In this document: positions 1-8,119 of the stretch, in pieces
How the letters are laid out: the number at the start of each line of letters is the position of its first letter
How positions within the stretch are numbered: position 1 is the first letter of the stretch
Translations under genes and position numbers: made by a program
The notes under the pieces: model-generated
What the model was told of the DNA's origin: nothing
Databases searched by the model: none
The model's input: only the letters and a program-made list of their open reading frames with translations
Source: Gluconacetobacter johannae
GTDB lineage: Bacteria; Pseudomonadota; Alphaproteobacteria; Acetobacterales; Acetobacteraceae
Direction of reading: 5' to 3'
Assembly (NCBI RefSeq): GCF_025994435.1
Contig: NZ_BAQK01000067.1
Location: 1-64,000 of the forward strand
DNA length: 64,000 nucleotides

Positions 1-109
1 CGCAGCGCACCACCGCGCGCCGTCCGGCGTCCAGCGTGCGCCCCAGCAGGGGCGGCAACGCCTGTTCCAGCGACGATCGCGTCAGATGATAGAACCCGAT
101 TTCCGCCAT
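1..109 (-). CDS. holC: DNA polymerase III chi subunit, N-terminal part (cut by window edge)
   Basis: The first 36 residues are visible on the minus strand, starting MAEIGFYHLTRSSLEQALPP; the rest lies beyond the left edge. This opening (short beta strand, then a helix with a leucine-rich stretch) matches the start of alphaproteobacterial HolC proteins. HolC is the chi subunit of the polymerase III clamp loader complex and contacts single-stranded DNA binding protein. The gene starts 24 bp after the pepA stop on the same strand, and pepA-holC is a frequent pairing in alphaproteobacteria, which supports the call. It is too short to check the fold. Confidence 0.75.
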   Translation of the reverse strand, partial: MAEIGFYHLTRSSLEQALPPLLGRTLDAGRRAVVRC

Positions 110-133
110 GGTGCCCCAACCGTGTTCCCTGGT

Positions 134-1603
134 TCAGCCTTCGTAATGTTCGCGGACGAACTGGTCCAGCAGGCGCACGCCGAAGCCCGACGCGCCCTTG
201 GGCGTGCAGGGCGCCGCCTTCTTGGCCCAGGCGGTGCCGGCGATGTCCAGATGCGCCCAGGGCACCTGGTTGACGAAATATTCCAGGAATTTCGCCGCCG
301 TGATCGCCCCCGCCGGACGACCGCCGACATTCTTCAGGTCCGCGATGTCCGAGCGCAGCGCCTCGCGATAAGCATCGGCCAGCGGCATGCGCCACAGGCG
401 CTCGCCCGTTTCCTCGCCCGCCGCCGACAGGCGCTGCGCCAGCGCGTCGTCGTTCGCGAACAGGCCCGCGTACTCATGCCCCAGGCCCACGACGATGGCG
501 CCGGTCAGGGTCGCCAGATCGACCATCAGGCGCGGCCGGAAGCGGTCCTGCACGTACCAGAGCACATCCGCCAGGACCAGCCGCCCTTCGGCATCGGTGT
601 TGATGACCTCGATCGTCTGCCCCGAACAGGTCCGCACCACGTCGCCGGGGCGCTGGGCGTTGCCCGCCAGCATGTTTTCGACCAGCCCGACCGCGCCGAC
701 GACATTGACGCGCGCCTTGCGGCCCGCCAGGGCCGCCATCAGCCCCACCACGGCGGCGGCGCCGGCCATGTCGGTCTTCATCTCCTCCATCCCGCCGGCC
801 GGCTTGATCGAGATCCCGCCCGAATCGAAGGTCACCCCCTTGCCGATGAAGGCCAGCGGGGCCTCGTCGGTCCCGGCGCCATTCCAGCGCATCAGCACCG
901 TCCGGGGCGGGGCGTCGCTGCCCTGCGCCACGCCCAGCAGCGCGCCGAACCCCAGTTCGGCCATCGCCGCGCCATCCAGCACCTCGACCTCGACCCCCAG
1001 TTCGCGCAGGGCCTCGATCCGCTGGGCGAATTCGGGGGGGCGCAGGGCGTTCGCGGGTTCGCTGACCAGGTCGCGGGTCAGGCAGACGCCGCGCGTCACC
1101 GCCGACAGCCCCGTCCACGCCGCCGCCGCATGCGCCGCCGCCGGCGTCAGGATGTCCAGCCTGTCCAGCCGCCAGCGGGCATCTTCGGGCGTGCGGGTCT
1201 GGTAATGGTCGAACCTGTACGCGGCCAGCGTCCCCCCGTGGGCGACATGGGCCACCAGGGCGCCGGGCACCCCGTCGGCGGCGATGGTCGCGGCCTCGGC
1301 CAGCTTGCCCAGCGCCGTCACGGCCGCGCCGGCGGCGGCCTCGACCGTGCGGACGCCGATCTCGGCGCTCTTGCCCAGCCCGACCAGCAGGATGCGGTCG
1401 AAACCCCCACCGGGGGCAAGGATCATGCAGGTCCGTCCGCTGCCGAACCCGAACGCCGCCGCCGCGACGGCGCGCGACAGCGCCCCGCCGGTCGCCGCGT
1501 CGGCGGCCGCGAACAGGGGCGGGCGCGGCCCGTCCTCGGGCGTCAGAAGGGCCAACACCCCGCCGGCAGGCAGGTCGGCGGCGGAAAACTGTATCTGCAG
1601 CAT
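134..1603 (-). CDS. pepA: Leucyl aminopeptidase (M17 family)
   Basis: A cytosolic aminopeptidase, 489 aa, the usual length for PepA, which removes N-terminal residues from peptides using two metal ions. The family signature NTDAEGRL is near residues 333-340, and the upstream metal and substrate motif GKGVTFDSGG is near residues 252-262. The N-terminal half is the variable non-catalytic domain of this family. The start gives MLQIQFSAADLPAGG. The gene leads into holC on the same strand and is divergent from cysQ, with about 110 bp between the two starts. Some PepA proteins also bind DNA (E. coli XerA function); nothing here shows whether this one does. Confidence 0.96.
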   Translation of the reverse strand: MLQIQFSAADLPAGGVLALLTPEDGPRPPLFAAADAATGGALSRAVAAAAFGFGSGRTCMILAPGGGFDRILLVGLGKSAEIGVRTVEAAAGAAVTALGKLAEAATIAADGVPGALVAHVAHGGTLAAYRFDHYQTRTPEDARWRLDRLDILTPAAAHAAAAWTGLSAVTRGVCLTRDLVSEPANALRPPEFAQRIEALRELGVEVEVLDGAAMAELGFGALLGVAQGSDAPPRTVLMRWNGAGTDEAPLAFIGKGVTFDSGGISIKPAGGMEEMKTDMAGAAAVVGLMAALAGRKARVNVVGAVGLVENMLAGNAQRPGDVVRTCSGQTIEVINTDAEGRLVLADVLWYVQDRFRPRLMVDLATLTGAIVVGLGHEYAGLFANDDALAQRLSAAGEETGERLWRMPLADAYREALRSDIADLKNVGGRPAGAITAAKFLEYFVNQVPWAHLDIAGTAWAKKAAPCTPKGASGFGVRLLDQFVREHYEG

Positions 1604-1716
1604 GGGGCGATCGCTCCGCTATCAAGTCTCGGGAGGGAACGGCACGGTCCCCTGAAATATCTGCCCAGAATGGCGCATGCGCGCCCGTCTGTCCAAAATC
1701 CAATGCAGAAACACGC

Positions 1717-2547
1717 ATGACGCCGAACGACGAGTGGGTTAAGTCGGATGGCATGAACACACCCTCCCTCCTCCACCCCGGCGACCGGGACCTGCTGGAC
1801 CTCGCCACCCGCCTGGCCGATGAAGCCGCGGAACTGATCCGCACGATCCGCGCCCGGGGGTTCCAGACCGTCACGAAATCCGACTCCTCCCCGGTGACCG
1901 AGGCCGACCACGCGGCGGAGGCCCATATCCTGGCCGGCCTGCGCGCCGCGGCCCCGCACATTCCCGTCATTGCCGAGGAGGAGGCCGCCGCCGGCATCCA
2001 GATCGCGCACGAGGGTGTCTTCTGGCTGGTCGACCCGCTGGACGGCACGCGGGAATTCGCCGCCGGCCGTGACGACTTCACGGTGAACATCGGCCTGGTC
2101 CGCGACGGCCGCGCCGTGCTGGGCGCGGTGGCGCTGCCGGCCTATCACGAGTTGTATGCGGCCCATGTCGCCGACGGCGCGCGCCGATTCGACCGGGACG
2201 GCGAACACGCCATCCAGGCCCGCCCCGCACCGGCCGAGGGCCTGACCGTCCTGGCGTCGCGCCATTACGCCGACGATCCGCGGCTGGCGACGTTCCTGGG
2301 CGGGCATCCCATCGCGTCGCTGGGCAACATCGGGTCGGCGGCCAAGTTCATCCGCGTGGCCGAAGGCCGCGCCGACCTGTATCCCCGGCTGGGTCCGACC
2401 ATGGAATGGGACACCGCCGCCCCCCAGGCGGTCGTCGAAGCCGCCGGCGGAACCGTCACCCTGCTGGATGGTTCTCCCCTGCGCTACGGCAAGCCGCAGT
2501 GGCGCAATCCGCAGTTCATCTGCGCGGGAAAGCGGGAGCATTCCTGA
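1717..2547 (+). CDS. cysQ: 3'(2'),5'-bisphosphate nucleotidase CysQ (inositol monophosphatase family)
   Basis: A 276-aa member of the lithium-sensitive phosphatase family that hydrolyses 3'-phosphoadenosine 5'-phosphate, the by-product of sulfate assimilation. Three metal-site motifs are visible in order: the acidic pair in PVIAEEEAAAG, the signature VDPLDGTREF, and MEWDTAAPQAVVEAAGG near the C-terminus. The spacing fits CysQ better than inositol monophosphatase, although SuhB-like activity cannot be excluded from sequence alone. The start is uncertain: ATG 1717 gives MTPNDEWVK, and ATG 1753 gives MNTPSLLHPG, closer to where the conserved fold begins; neither has a clear ribosome binding site. 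It is divergent from pepA, and tsaC follows about 100 bp downstream. Confidence 0.9.
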   Translation: MTPNDEWVKSDGMNTPSLLHPGDRDLLDLATRLADEAAELIRTIRARGFQTVTKSDSSPVTEADHAAEAHILAGLRAAAPHIPVIAEEEAAAGIQIAHEGVFWLVDPLDGTREFAAGRDDFTVNIGLVRDGRAVLGAVALPAYHELYAAHVADGARRFDRDGEHAIQARPAPAEGLTVLASRHYADDPRLATFLGGHPIASLGNIGSAAKFIRVAEGRADLYPRLGPTMEWDTAAPQAVVEAAGGTVTLLDGSPLRYGKPQWRNPQFICAGKREHS

Positions 2548-2650
2548 CGAGGTCAGGCTATGATCCCGCCTGACGTCCGGCATGACCGGGCAGGCCCGGA
2601 CGCGGGCCGGAGCAGTGACTACAGGGCAAGTGACGGGTAACGGAGACAGG

Positions 2651-3622
2651 ATGACAGAGCGTCTGGACGCAAGCGCCGCCGGGATCGCCCGGGCGGCCGA
2701 CCTGCTGCGGGCGGGCCGGCTGGTCGCCTTCGGGACCGAGACCGTCTACGGGCTGGGCGCGGACGCGACCGACGACGCCGCCGTCGCGCGCATCTTCGCG
2801 GCCAAGGAACGCCCGCGCTTCAACCCGCTCATCAGCCATTTCCCCGACGCCGAGGCCGCGTTCCGCGAAGGCGTGCCCAACGGCCTGGCCCGCCGCCTGG
2901 CCGAACGGTTCTGGCCCGGCCCGCTGACGCTGGTGCTGCCGCGCCAGCCCGGCGGCACCGTCTCGGACCTTGCGGCGGCGGGCCTGCCGTCGGTCGCGGT
3001 GCGTGTGCCGCGCGGCGCCGTCACCACCGAACTGCTGCGCGCCGTCGGCCGCCCGGTCGCGGCGCCATCGGCCAACCTGTCGGGCAAGGTCAGCCCGTCC
3101 GACGCCTATCACGTGCTGCGCGGCCTTGAGGGACGCATCGACGCGGTGCTGGATTCCGGCCCCTGCCCGGTCGGGGTGGAAAGCACGGTCCTGGACCTGA
3201 CCGGCACGTCGCCGGTGCTGCTGCGGCCCGGCGGCATCACGGTGGAAGCGCTGGAGGAGGTCTGCGGCCCGATCTCCCACCCCGACGATTACGCCCACAC
3301 CCTGCCCACCTCGCCGGGGCAACTGGCGTCGCATTACGCGCCGGGCCTGCCCGTGCGCCTGGACGCGCAGGATGTCACCCCCGACGAGGCCCTGCTGGCC
3401 TTCGGGCCGGAAATCCCAGGGGCGGGCCTGGTCTGGAACCTCAGCCCCGAAGGACGGCTGGACGAGGCCGCGGCCCGCCTGTTCGCCGGCCTGCGCTTCC
3501 TGGACAGCGAAGGCGCGCGGCGCGGACTGTCGCGCATCGCGGCGATGCCCATCCCCCGCGTGGGCCTGGGCCGGGCCATCCGCGACCGCCTGCGCCGCGC
3601 CGCCTCCCCCCGGCCGATATGA
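2651..3622 (+). CDS. tsaC: L-threonylcarbamoyladenylate synthase (Sua5 type)
   Basis: Makes threonylcarbamoyl-AMP from threonine, bicarbonate and ATP, the first step of the t6A37 modification of tRNAs that read ANN codons. The YrdC domain fills roughly residues 10-195, with the conserved run TETVYGLGADATDD, a KERPRFNPLI loop and SANLSGKVSPSD. A C-terminal extension to residue 323 (from about 215, ending in the run GLGRAIRDRLRRA) makes this the longer Sua5 form rather than the short TsaC. I chose ATG 2651 because it follows GGAGAC closely and matches the usual N-terminus; the frame is open further upstream to 2582, but that stretch shows no domain. Confidence 0.93.
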   Translation: MTERLDASAAGIARAADLLRAGRLVAFGTETVYGLGADATDDAAVARIFAAKERPRFNPLISHFPDAEAAFREGVPNGLARRLAERFWPGPLTLVLPRQPGGTVSDLAAAGLPSVAVRVPRGAVTTELLRAVGRPVAAPSANLSGKVSPSDAYHVLRGLEGRIDAVLDSGPCPVGVESTVLDLTGTSPVLLRPGGITVEALEEVCGPISHPDDYAHTLPTSPGQLASHYAPGLPVRLDAQDVTPDEALLAFGPEIPGAGLVWNLSPEGRLDEAAARLFAGLRFLDSEGARRGLSRIAAMPIPRVGLGRAIRDRLRRAASPRPI

Positions 3623-3650
3623 CGCCCCCTGTTCCCCTCCCCGCTGACGC

Positions 3651-4193
3651 ATGGCCATGAGCAACGCCTTCGACCCCAAGGAACTGAAGATCCTGTCGGA
3701 CATCCTGGCCCTGGTCCTGGAGGACCAGCCGGGACAGTCCGCCAACGCGCTGGAGGCCATCCGCAACCGCGCGCGCCGCAACGCCGTAACCGGCGGCGCG
3801 CTGAAGAACCTGTTCACGGCGATCGCGCCCAATCCGCCCCCCCGGGCCCAGCCCCGCCCCCGCGCCTCGCGCGCCGGCGCCGGCGCCGGCGCGGCCGAGA
3901 TGCAGGTCGCCCGCGCCCGTATCGCGCAGTTGACCGAAAGCCTGAACAAGCTCGACCTCGACCTGCGTAGCGCCCGCGCCCGGACCGAGGAGCTACGCTC
4001 GCAGCTCTATCTGACGCAGCAGGCCCGCGCGGAAACCCAGGCCGCCCTGTCGGTCATGCAGGCCCGCCCGGCGAAGCGACGACCGGTCATCGTCCTGGCC
4101 GTCACCGTCGGCGCCCTTGCCGGGATCGCCGGAACCAGCCTGTATCATGCCTTCGACACGCCCGCGCCGGGCATCGCGGCCCCCCTGCGCTGA
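3651..4193 (+). CDS. Hypothetical protein with coiled coil and C-terminal membrane anchor
   Basis: 180 aa, not recognised as a named family. The first 60 residues are a mixed helical segment (MSNAFDPKELKILSDIL and onward). A basic, proline- and alanine-rich linker follows, then a heptad-like segment of about 60 residues with EMQVARARIAQLTESLNKL and further Leu/Ala/Glu repeats, predicted to be a coiled coil. A single hydrophobic segment near residues 145-167 (VIVLAVTVGALAGIAG) suggests a membrane anchor, leaving about 12 residues at the C-terminus. Start may be ATG 3651 or ATG 3657. It lies 28 bp after tsaC on the same strand and is probably co-transcribed with it. Confidence 0.7.
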   Translation: MAMSNAFDPKELKILSDILALVLEDQPGQSANALEAIRNRARRNAVTGGALKNLFTAIAPNPPPRAQPRPRASRAGAGAGAAEMQVARARIAQLTESLNKLDLDLRSARARTEELRSQLYLTQQARAETQAALSVMQARPAKRRPVIVLAVTVGALAGIAGTSLYHAFDTPAPGIAAPLR

Positions 4194-4257
4194 TCCCGCG
4201 TCCACGGGGCGCCGCGCACCGGGCCGCCGCCTTGAAACTGCCACGGAACCGACTGCC

Positions 4258-5733
4258 ATGCCTGCCTTCCCCGCACTGAACGCCCCCTCCGCCGCGCTGC
4301 TGTCCCGCCTCGCCGCCCTGCTGGGGCCGGCCGGCCTGCTGACCGAGCGCTCGGACGTCGAGCCGTTCTGCACCGACTGGCGCGCGCTGTATCACGGACA
4401 CGCGGCGGCGGTGCTGCGCCCGGCGAACACGGCGGAACTGGCCGAGGCGGTGGCGCTGTGCGCCCGCGAGGGCGTCGCCATGGTGCCGCAGGGCGGCAAT
4501 ACCAGCATGGTGGGCGGCGCCACGCCCGATGCCTCGGGCCGGGCGATCGTCATCTGCCTGTCGCGCATGAACCGGGTGCGGCGGATCGACCCGGTCGATC
4601 AGACGATGGAGGTCGAGGCCGGGGTGACGCTGAAGGCCGCGCAGGACGCGGCGCGGGACGCCGGGCTGATGCTGCCGCTGTCGATCTCGTCCGAGGGTTC
4701 GGCGCAGATCGGCGGCGTGCTGGCGACGAATGCCGGCGGCAACAACACCGTCCGCTACGGCAACGCGCGCGAACTGGTCCTGGGGCTCGAGGCCGTCCTG
4801 CCGGACGGTCAGGTGTTCCATGGCCTGCGTCGGCTACGCAAGGACAATACCGGCTACGCCCTGCGGCAGCTTTTCGTGGGGTCGGAAGGCACGCTGGGCA
4901 TCATCAGCACCGCCATCCTGCAATTGCAGCCGCAGCCCCGCGCCGTCGAGGCCGCGTTGTGCGCGGTGGCCGACGCGGCGGCGGCGCTGGCCCTGTTCGC
5001 GGCCTTCCGCGCGCAGGACCCGGCCCTGATCCAGGCGTTCGAATACATGTCGGGCGCGGGCATGGAGCTGGTCACCACCCTGGTGCCGGGCGCCAGCCTG
5101 CCCCTGTCCGAACCCGCCCCGGCCTACGTGCTGGTCGAACTCGCCACCCCCCGGCCGAACGCCGACCTGCGCGCGGCGCTGGAGGAGGTCCTGGGGGCCG
5201 CGCTGGAAGACGGCACGGTCAGCGACGCCGTCATCGCCGAAAGCGAGGGCCAGCGCCTGGCGCTGTGGAAACTGCGCGAGGAACATGCCGAGGCGCAGCG
5301 CCGCGCCGGGGCCAGCGTGAAGAACGACGTGTCGGTCCCCGTCTCGCACGTGCCGGAACTGATCGCACGGGCCTCGGCCGCCTGCGCGGCCCTGGTGCCG
5401 GGCATCCGCCCCGCGCCGTTCGGCCACATCGGCGACGGCAACATCCATTTCAACCTCGTGCAGCCCGAAGGCATGGACCCGGCCGCCTTCCTGGCGATGG
5501 ACCACCGAATCATGGACACGGTGGCCGACATCGTCCGCGACCTCGACGGCTCGTTCTCCGCCGAACACGGGGTGGGCCGGCTGAAGCCCTACATGATGCC
5601 GGACTGGCGCGGCGGCGCCGAACTGGCGACCATGCGGCGGATCAAGGCGGCCATCGACCCGCGCGGCGTGATGAATCCGGGCGCCATCTTCCCGCCCGAC
5701 GATCTGCCGGACAGCCCGGCCCACCCATCTTGA
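4258..5733 (+). CDS. FAD-linked 2-hydroxyacid dehydrogenase (GlcD / D-lactate dehydrogenase family)
   Basis: 491 aa. The N-terminal PCMH-type FAD-binding domain shows PQGGNTSMVGGATPD around residue 80 and the run GSAQIGGVLATNAGGNN near residue 150. The C-terminal FAD-linked oxidase domain carries FGHIGDGNIHFN and SAEHGVGRLKPYMMPDW, the metal and substrate site of this family. Members oxidise glycolate, D-lactate or D-2-hydroxyglutarate with an electron acceptor other than oxygen; which substrate applies cannot be read from sequence. There is no signal peptide, so it is probably cytoplasmic or peripheral at the membrane. ATG 4258 is chosen because the domain begins soon after it; an open frame upstream overlaps the preceding gene. 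It lies 64 bp after the coiled-coil protein. Confidence 0.9.
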   Translation: MPAFPALNAPSAALLSRLAALLGPAGLLTERSDVEPFCTDWRALYHGHAAAVLRPANTAELAEAVALCAREGVAMVPQGGNTSMVGGATPDASGRAIVICLSRMNRVRRIDPVDQTMEVEAGVTLKAAQDAARDAGLMLPLSISSEGSAQIGGVLATNAGGNNTVRYGNARELVLGLEAVLPDGQVFHGLRRLRKDNTGYALRQLFVGSEGTLGIISTAILQLQPQPRAVEAALCAVADAAAALALFAAFRAQDPALIQAFEYMSGAGMELVTTLVPGASLPLSEPAPAYVLVELATPRPNADLRAALEEVLGAALEDGTVSDAVIAESEGQRLALWKLREEHAEAQRRAGASVKNDVSVPVSHVPELIARASAACAALVPGIRPAPFGHIGDGNIHFNLVQPEGMDPAAFLAMDHRIMDTVADIVRDLDGSFSAEHGVGRLKPYMMPDWRGGAELATMRRIKAAIDPRGVMNPGAIFPPDDLPDSPAHPS

Positions 5734-5785
5734 GCAGGCCGGAGGGAAGACGATCCGCCTCCATAACAGTCGCATAGCACCTATG

Positions 5786-5807
5786 CCGCGGGGCTTTCAC
5801 CCCGCCC
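5786..5807. promoter_or_regulatory. GC-rich hairpin in the lptF leader
   Basis: GCGGGG at 5788-5793 pairs with CCCCGC at 5800-5805 around a six-base loop, 23 bp before the lptF start. No run of T follows, so it is not a convincing terminator. It may be a leader hairpin of the envelope operon, or chance in GC-rich DNA. Confidence 0.3.
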
Positions 5808-5828
5808 CGTGGAAAGCTACACAGGCAT

Positions 5829-7010
5829 ATGTCGTTCGCCCGGTCCGTCACCAGCCTGTCGCCGAGATCGCGCCTGCCGATGCTGGACCGCTATGTCCTG
5901 CGGCAATTGCTCCTGGCCCTGGTGGCGACCACGGGCGGCCTGTCGGCGCTGATCTGGCTGACGCAATCGCTTCGCTTCGTCTCGCTGGTGGTCGAGCGGG
6001 GCCTGTCGCTGCGGGTCTTCATCGGGCTGACCGGCCTGCTGGTCCCGTCCTTCGTCGCCGTCATCCTGCCGATCACCACCTTCGTGGTGGTGCAGTTCGT
6101 CTACCAGCGCCTGGCCGGCGACCGCGAACTGACGGTCATGCGGGCGGCCGGCCTGTCGCCCTTCTTCATCGCCCGGCCGGGGCTGGCCTGTACCGGCCTG
6201 TCGGTCGCGGCGTGCTTCCTGCTGAACCTGTGGATCGTCCCGATGTCGTACCACGCCTTCCGGCAGTACGAATTCCAGATCCGCAACCGCATGGCCGCCT
6301 TCATGCTGCAGGAAGGCGTCTTCACCCCGGTGTCCGACACCATGACGGTCTATATCCGCTCGCGCGACCGGGACGGCACCCTGCACGGCATCATGGTCGA
6401 GGATGACCGCCAGCCCGCCAGCCAGGCCACGATCCTGGCCGAACACGGCACGATGCTGGTGATCGACAACCAGCCGCGCGTCGTCCTGTTCAACGGCTCG
6501 CGCGAGGAAATCGACCGCAAGACCGGCCGGCTGAACGTCCTGACGTTCCAGCGCAACACCATCGACCTGACCTCGTCGCGCGGCGACCAGGCCCGCTTTC
6601 GCGACGCCACCGAACTGTCCCTGCACGAATTGCTGCACCCCAACCCGCAGGAGGTCCCGGAACGCGATCGCGGAAAGTTCGCCGTCGAGGCCTGGCGGCG
6701 GCTGACCTCGCCGTTCACCGCCTTCTCGTTCGCGATGATCGGCCTTCTCAGCGTGCTGCGCGGCGCATTCTCGCGCCATGGCAGCATCCTTCGCCCGGCG
6801 GTGGCGATCATGAGCGTCGTGGGCCTGCTGGCCCTCAGCCTGCTGGTGCAGAACCTCGCGAGCCGGACCCCCGGCCTGATCCCGCTGATGTGGGTCGAGG
6901 CCATCCTGCCCGGCGTCGTCTGCGCCGCGGTCCTGTTCCTGCCCGAATGGCGCTGTGCCCGGCAGCGGCATGCCGGCCTGCCCGGCGCGATGGGGCCGTC
7001 GCGCCCATGA
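5829..7010 (+). CDS. lptF: Lipopolysaccharide export permease LptF
   Basis: 393 aa, one of the two membrane subunits of the LptB2FG ABC transporter that extracts LPS from the inner membrane. It shows the YjgP/YjgQ family layout: three membrane segments at the N-terminus (from about residue 25, after LDRYVLRQLLLALV), a periplasmic beta-jellyroll in the middle, and three more membrane segments near residues 295-385. ATG 5829 gives a short extra N-terminus; ATG 5881 (MLDRYVLRQL) is closer to the typical family start. It is first in an operon with lptG, lptD, surA and rsmA, and overlaps lptG by 4 bp. The lptA, lptB and lptC partners are not in this window. Confidence 0.93.
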   Translation: MSFARSVTSLSPRSRLPMLDRYVLRQLLLALVATTGGLSALIWLTQSLRFVSLVVERGLSLRVFIGLTGLLVPSFVAVILPITTFVVVQFVYQRLAGDRELTVMRAAGLSPFFIARPGLACTGLSVAACFLLNLWIVPMSYHAFRQYEFQIRNRMAAFMLQEGVFTPVSDTMTVYIRSRDRDGTLHGIMVEDDRQPASQATILAEHGTMLVIDNQPRVVLFNGSREEIDRKTGRLNVLTFQRNTIDLTSSRGDQARFRDATELSLHELLHPNPQEVPERDRGKFAVEAWRRLTSPFTAFSFAMIGLLSVLRGAFSRHGSILRPAVAIMSVVGLLALSLLVQNLASRTPGLIPLMWVEAILPGVVCAAVLFLPEWRCARQRHAGLPGAMGPSRP

Positions 7011-8119
7011 CCGTCTCGGTCACGCTGTCGTTCTACATCGCCCGCCAGTTCATGCTGGCGGTCATGGCGATGATCCTGTCGCTGACCGGGCTGGTGTCGC
7101 TGTTCGACTTCATCGACCTGCTGCGGCGGGCCGCGACCCGCCCCAACGTGCCGGCCTCGCTGGTCAGCGAAATCGCGGTCCTGCACGTCCCTTATTTCAT
7201 GATCGAGATCCTGCCGTTCGGGGTCCTCCTGGGGGGCATCGTCTGCTTCTGGCGGCTGACCCGCTCGTCCGAACTGATCGTGGCGCGCGCCGCCGGCATT
7301 TCCGCCTGGCAGTTCCTGACCGGCCCCCTGTCCTGCGCCCTGCTGATCGGCGCCCTGGCCACCGGGGCGCTGTCGCCGCTGTCGTCGATGATGTTCCGCC
7401 GCGCCGAAACGCTGGACCATGTCTACCTGCGTAACGGCGGCGGGCCGCTCGACCTCGCCGCCGGGGCGCTGTGGATCCGTCAGGCCGACAGCGCCCTCAC
7501 CCCGCACGGGGTGGCCATCCTGCATGCCCGCTCGGTGCATCTGCAAGGCAAGGTCCTGCAGATCGGCGGCATCAGCCTGTTCCGGCTGGACGAGACCGAT
7601 CATCTGATCGTCCGCATCGAGGCCCCGCGCGGCCATCTGGCCAAGGGCAGATGGGTCTTCGAGGACGCGCGCAGCGTCCATCCCGACCGCCTGCCGGTCG
7701 CGGTGGGCGATTTCGACCTGCCGACCGACCTGACGGTGCCGCGCGTGCAGGACAGCTTCGCCTCGCCCGATACGCTGTCGGTCTGGGCGCTGCCGGGTTT
7801 CATCGCGCTGCTGGAGCGTTCGGGATTTTCATCCATCCGCCACCGGCTGCATTTCCAGACCCTGCTGACCCTGCCGATCCTGTCGGGCACCATGGCGCTG
7901 GTGGCGGCGGGATTCTCGATGCGCCCGACGCGGCGCGGCGGCGTCGCACGCATGATCGGCAGCGGAATCGCCGCCGGTTTCGCCCTGTTCACCATTTCCA
8001 AGGTCGCCGCCCAGTTCGGCGATTCCGGCGCCATGCCACCCGTCCTGGCGGCCTGGGCCCCGACGGGGGCGGGACTCTGCCTTGCAGTTTCTCTGCTGCT
8101 TCATCTAGAAGACGGATGA
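7007..8119 (+). CDS. lptG: Lipopolysaccharide export permease LptG
   Basis: 370 aa, partner of LptF in the inner membrane LPS transporter. It has the same architecture: N-terminal membrane segments beginning with FYIARQFMLAVMAMILSLTG, a periplasmic domain, and C-terminal segments including LPILSGTMALVAAGFSMRP and a last hydrophobic stretch ending in a short cytoplasmic tail. The start codon ATG overlaps the lptF stop (ATGA), and the stop overlaps the lptD start, so translation of the three genes is coupled. This start is preferred over longer forms because they would lie within lptF. Confidence 0.93.
   Translation: MTVSVTLSFYIARQFMLAVMAMILSLTGLVSLFDFIDLLRRAATRPNVPASLVSEIAVLHVPYFMIEILPFGVLLGGIVCFWRLTRSSELIVARAAGISAWQFLTGPLSCALLIGALATGALSPLSSMMFRRAETLDHVYLRNGGGPLDLAAGALWIRQADSALTPHGVAILHARSVHLQGKVLQIGGISLFRLDETDHLIVRIEAPRGHLAKGRWVFEDARSVHPDRLPVAVGDFDLPTDLTVPRVQDSFASPDTLSVWALPGFIALLERSGFSSIRHRLHFQTLLTLPILSGTMALVAAGFSMRPTRRGGVARMIGSGIAAGFALFTISKVAAQFGDSGAMPPVLAAWAPTGAGLCLAVSLLLHLEDG

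Noticed and set aside
86..1720. Open frame of about 540 codons opposite pepA
   Set aside because: Arg/Pro/Gly-rich composition without any recognisable fold; pepA on the other strand has intact catalytic motifs.
7471..8115. In-frame upstream extension of LptD
   Set aside because: It lies inside lptG, and the signal peptide begins only after 8116.
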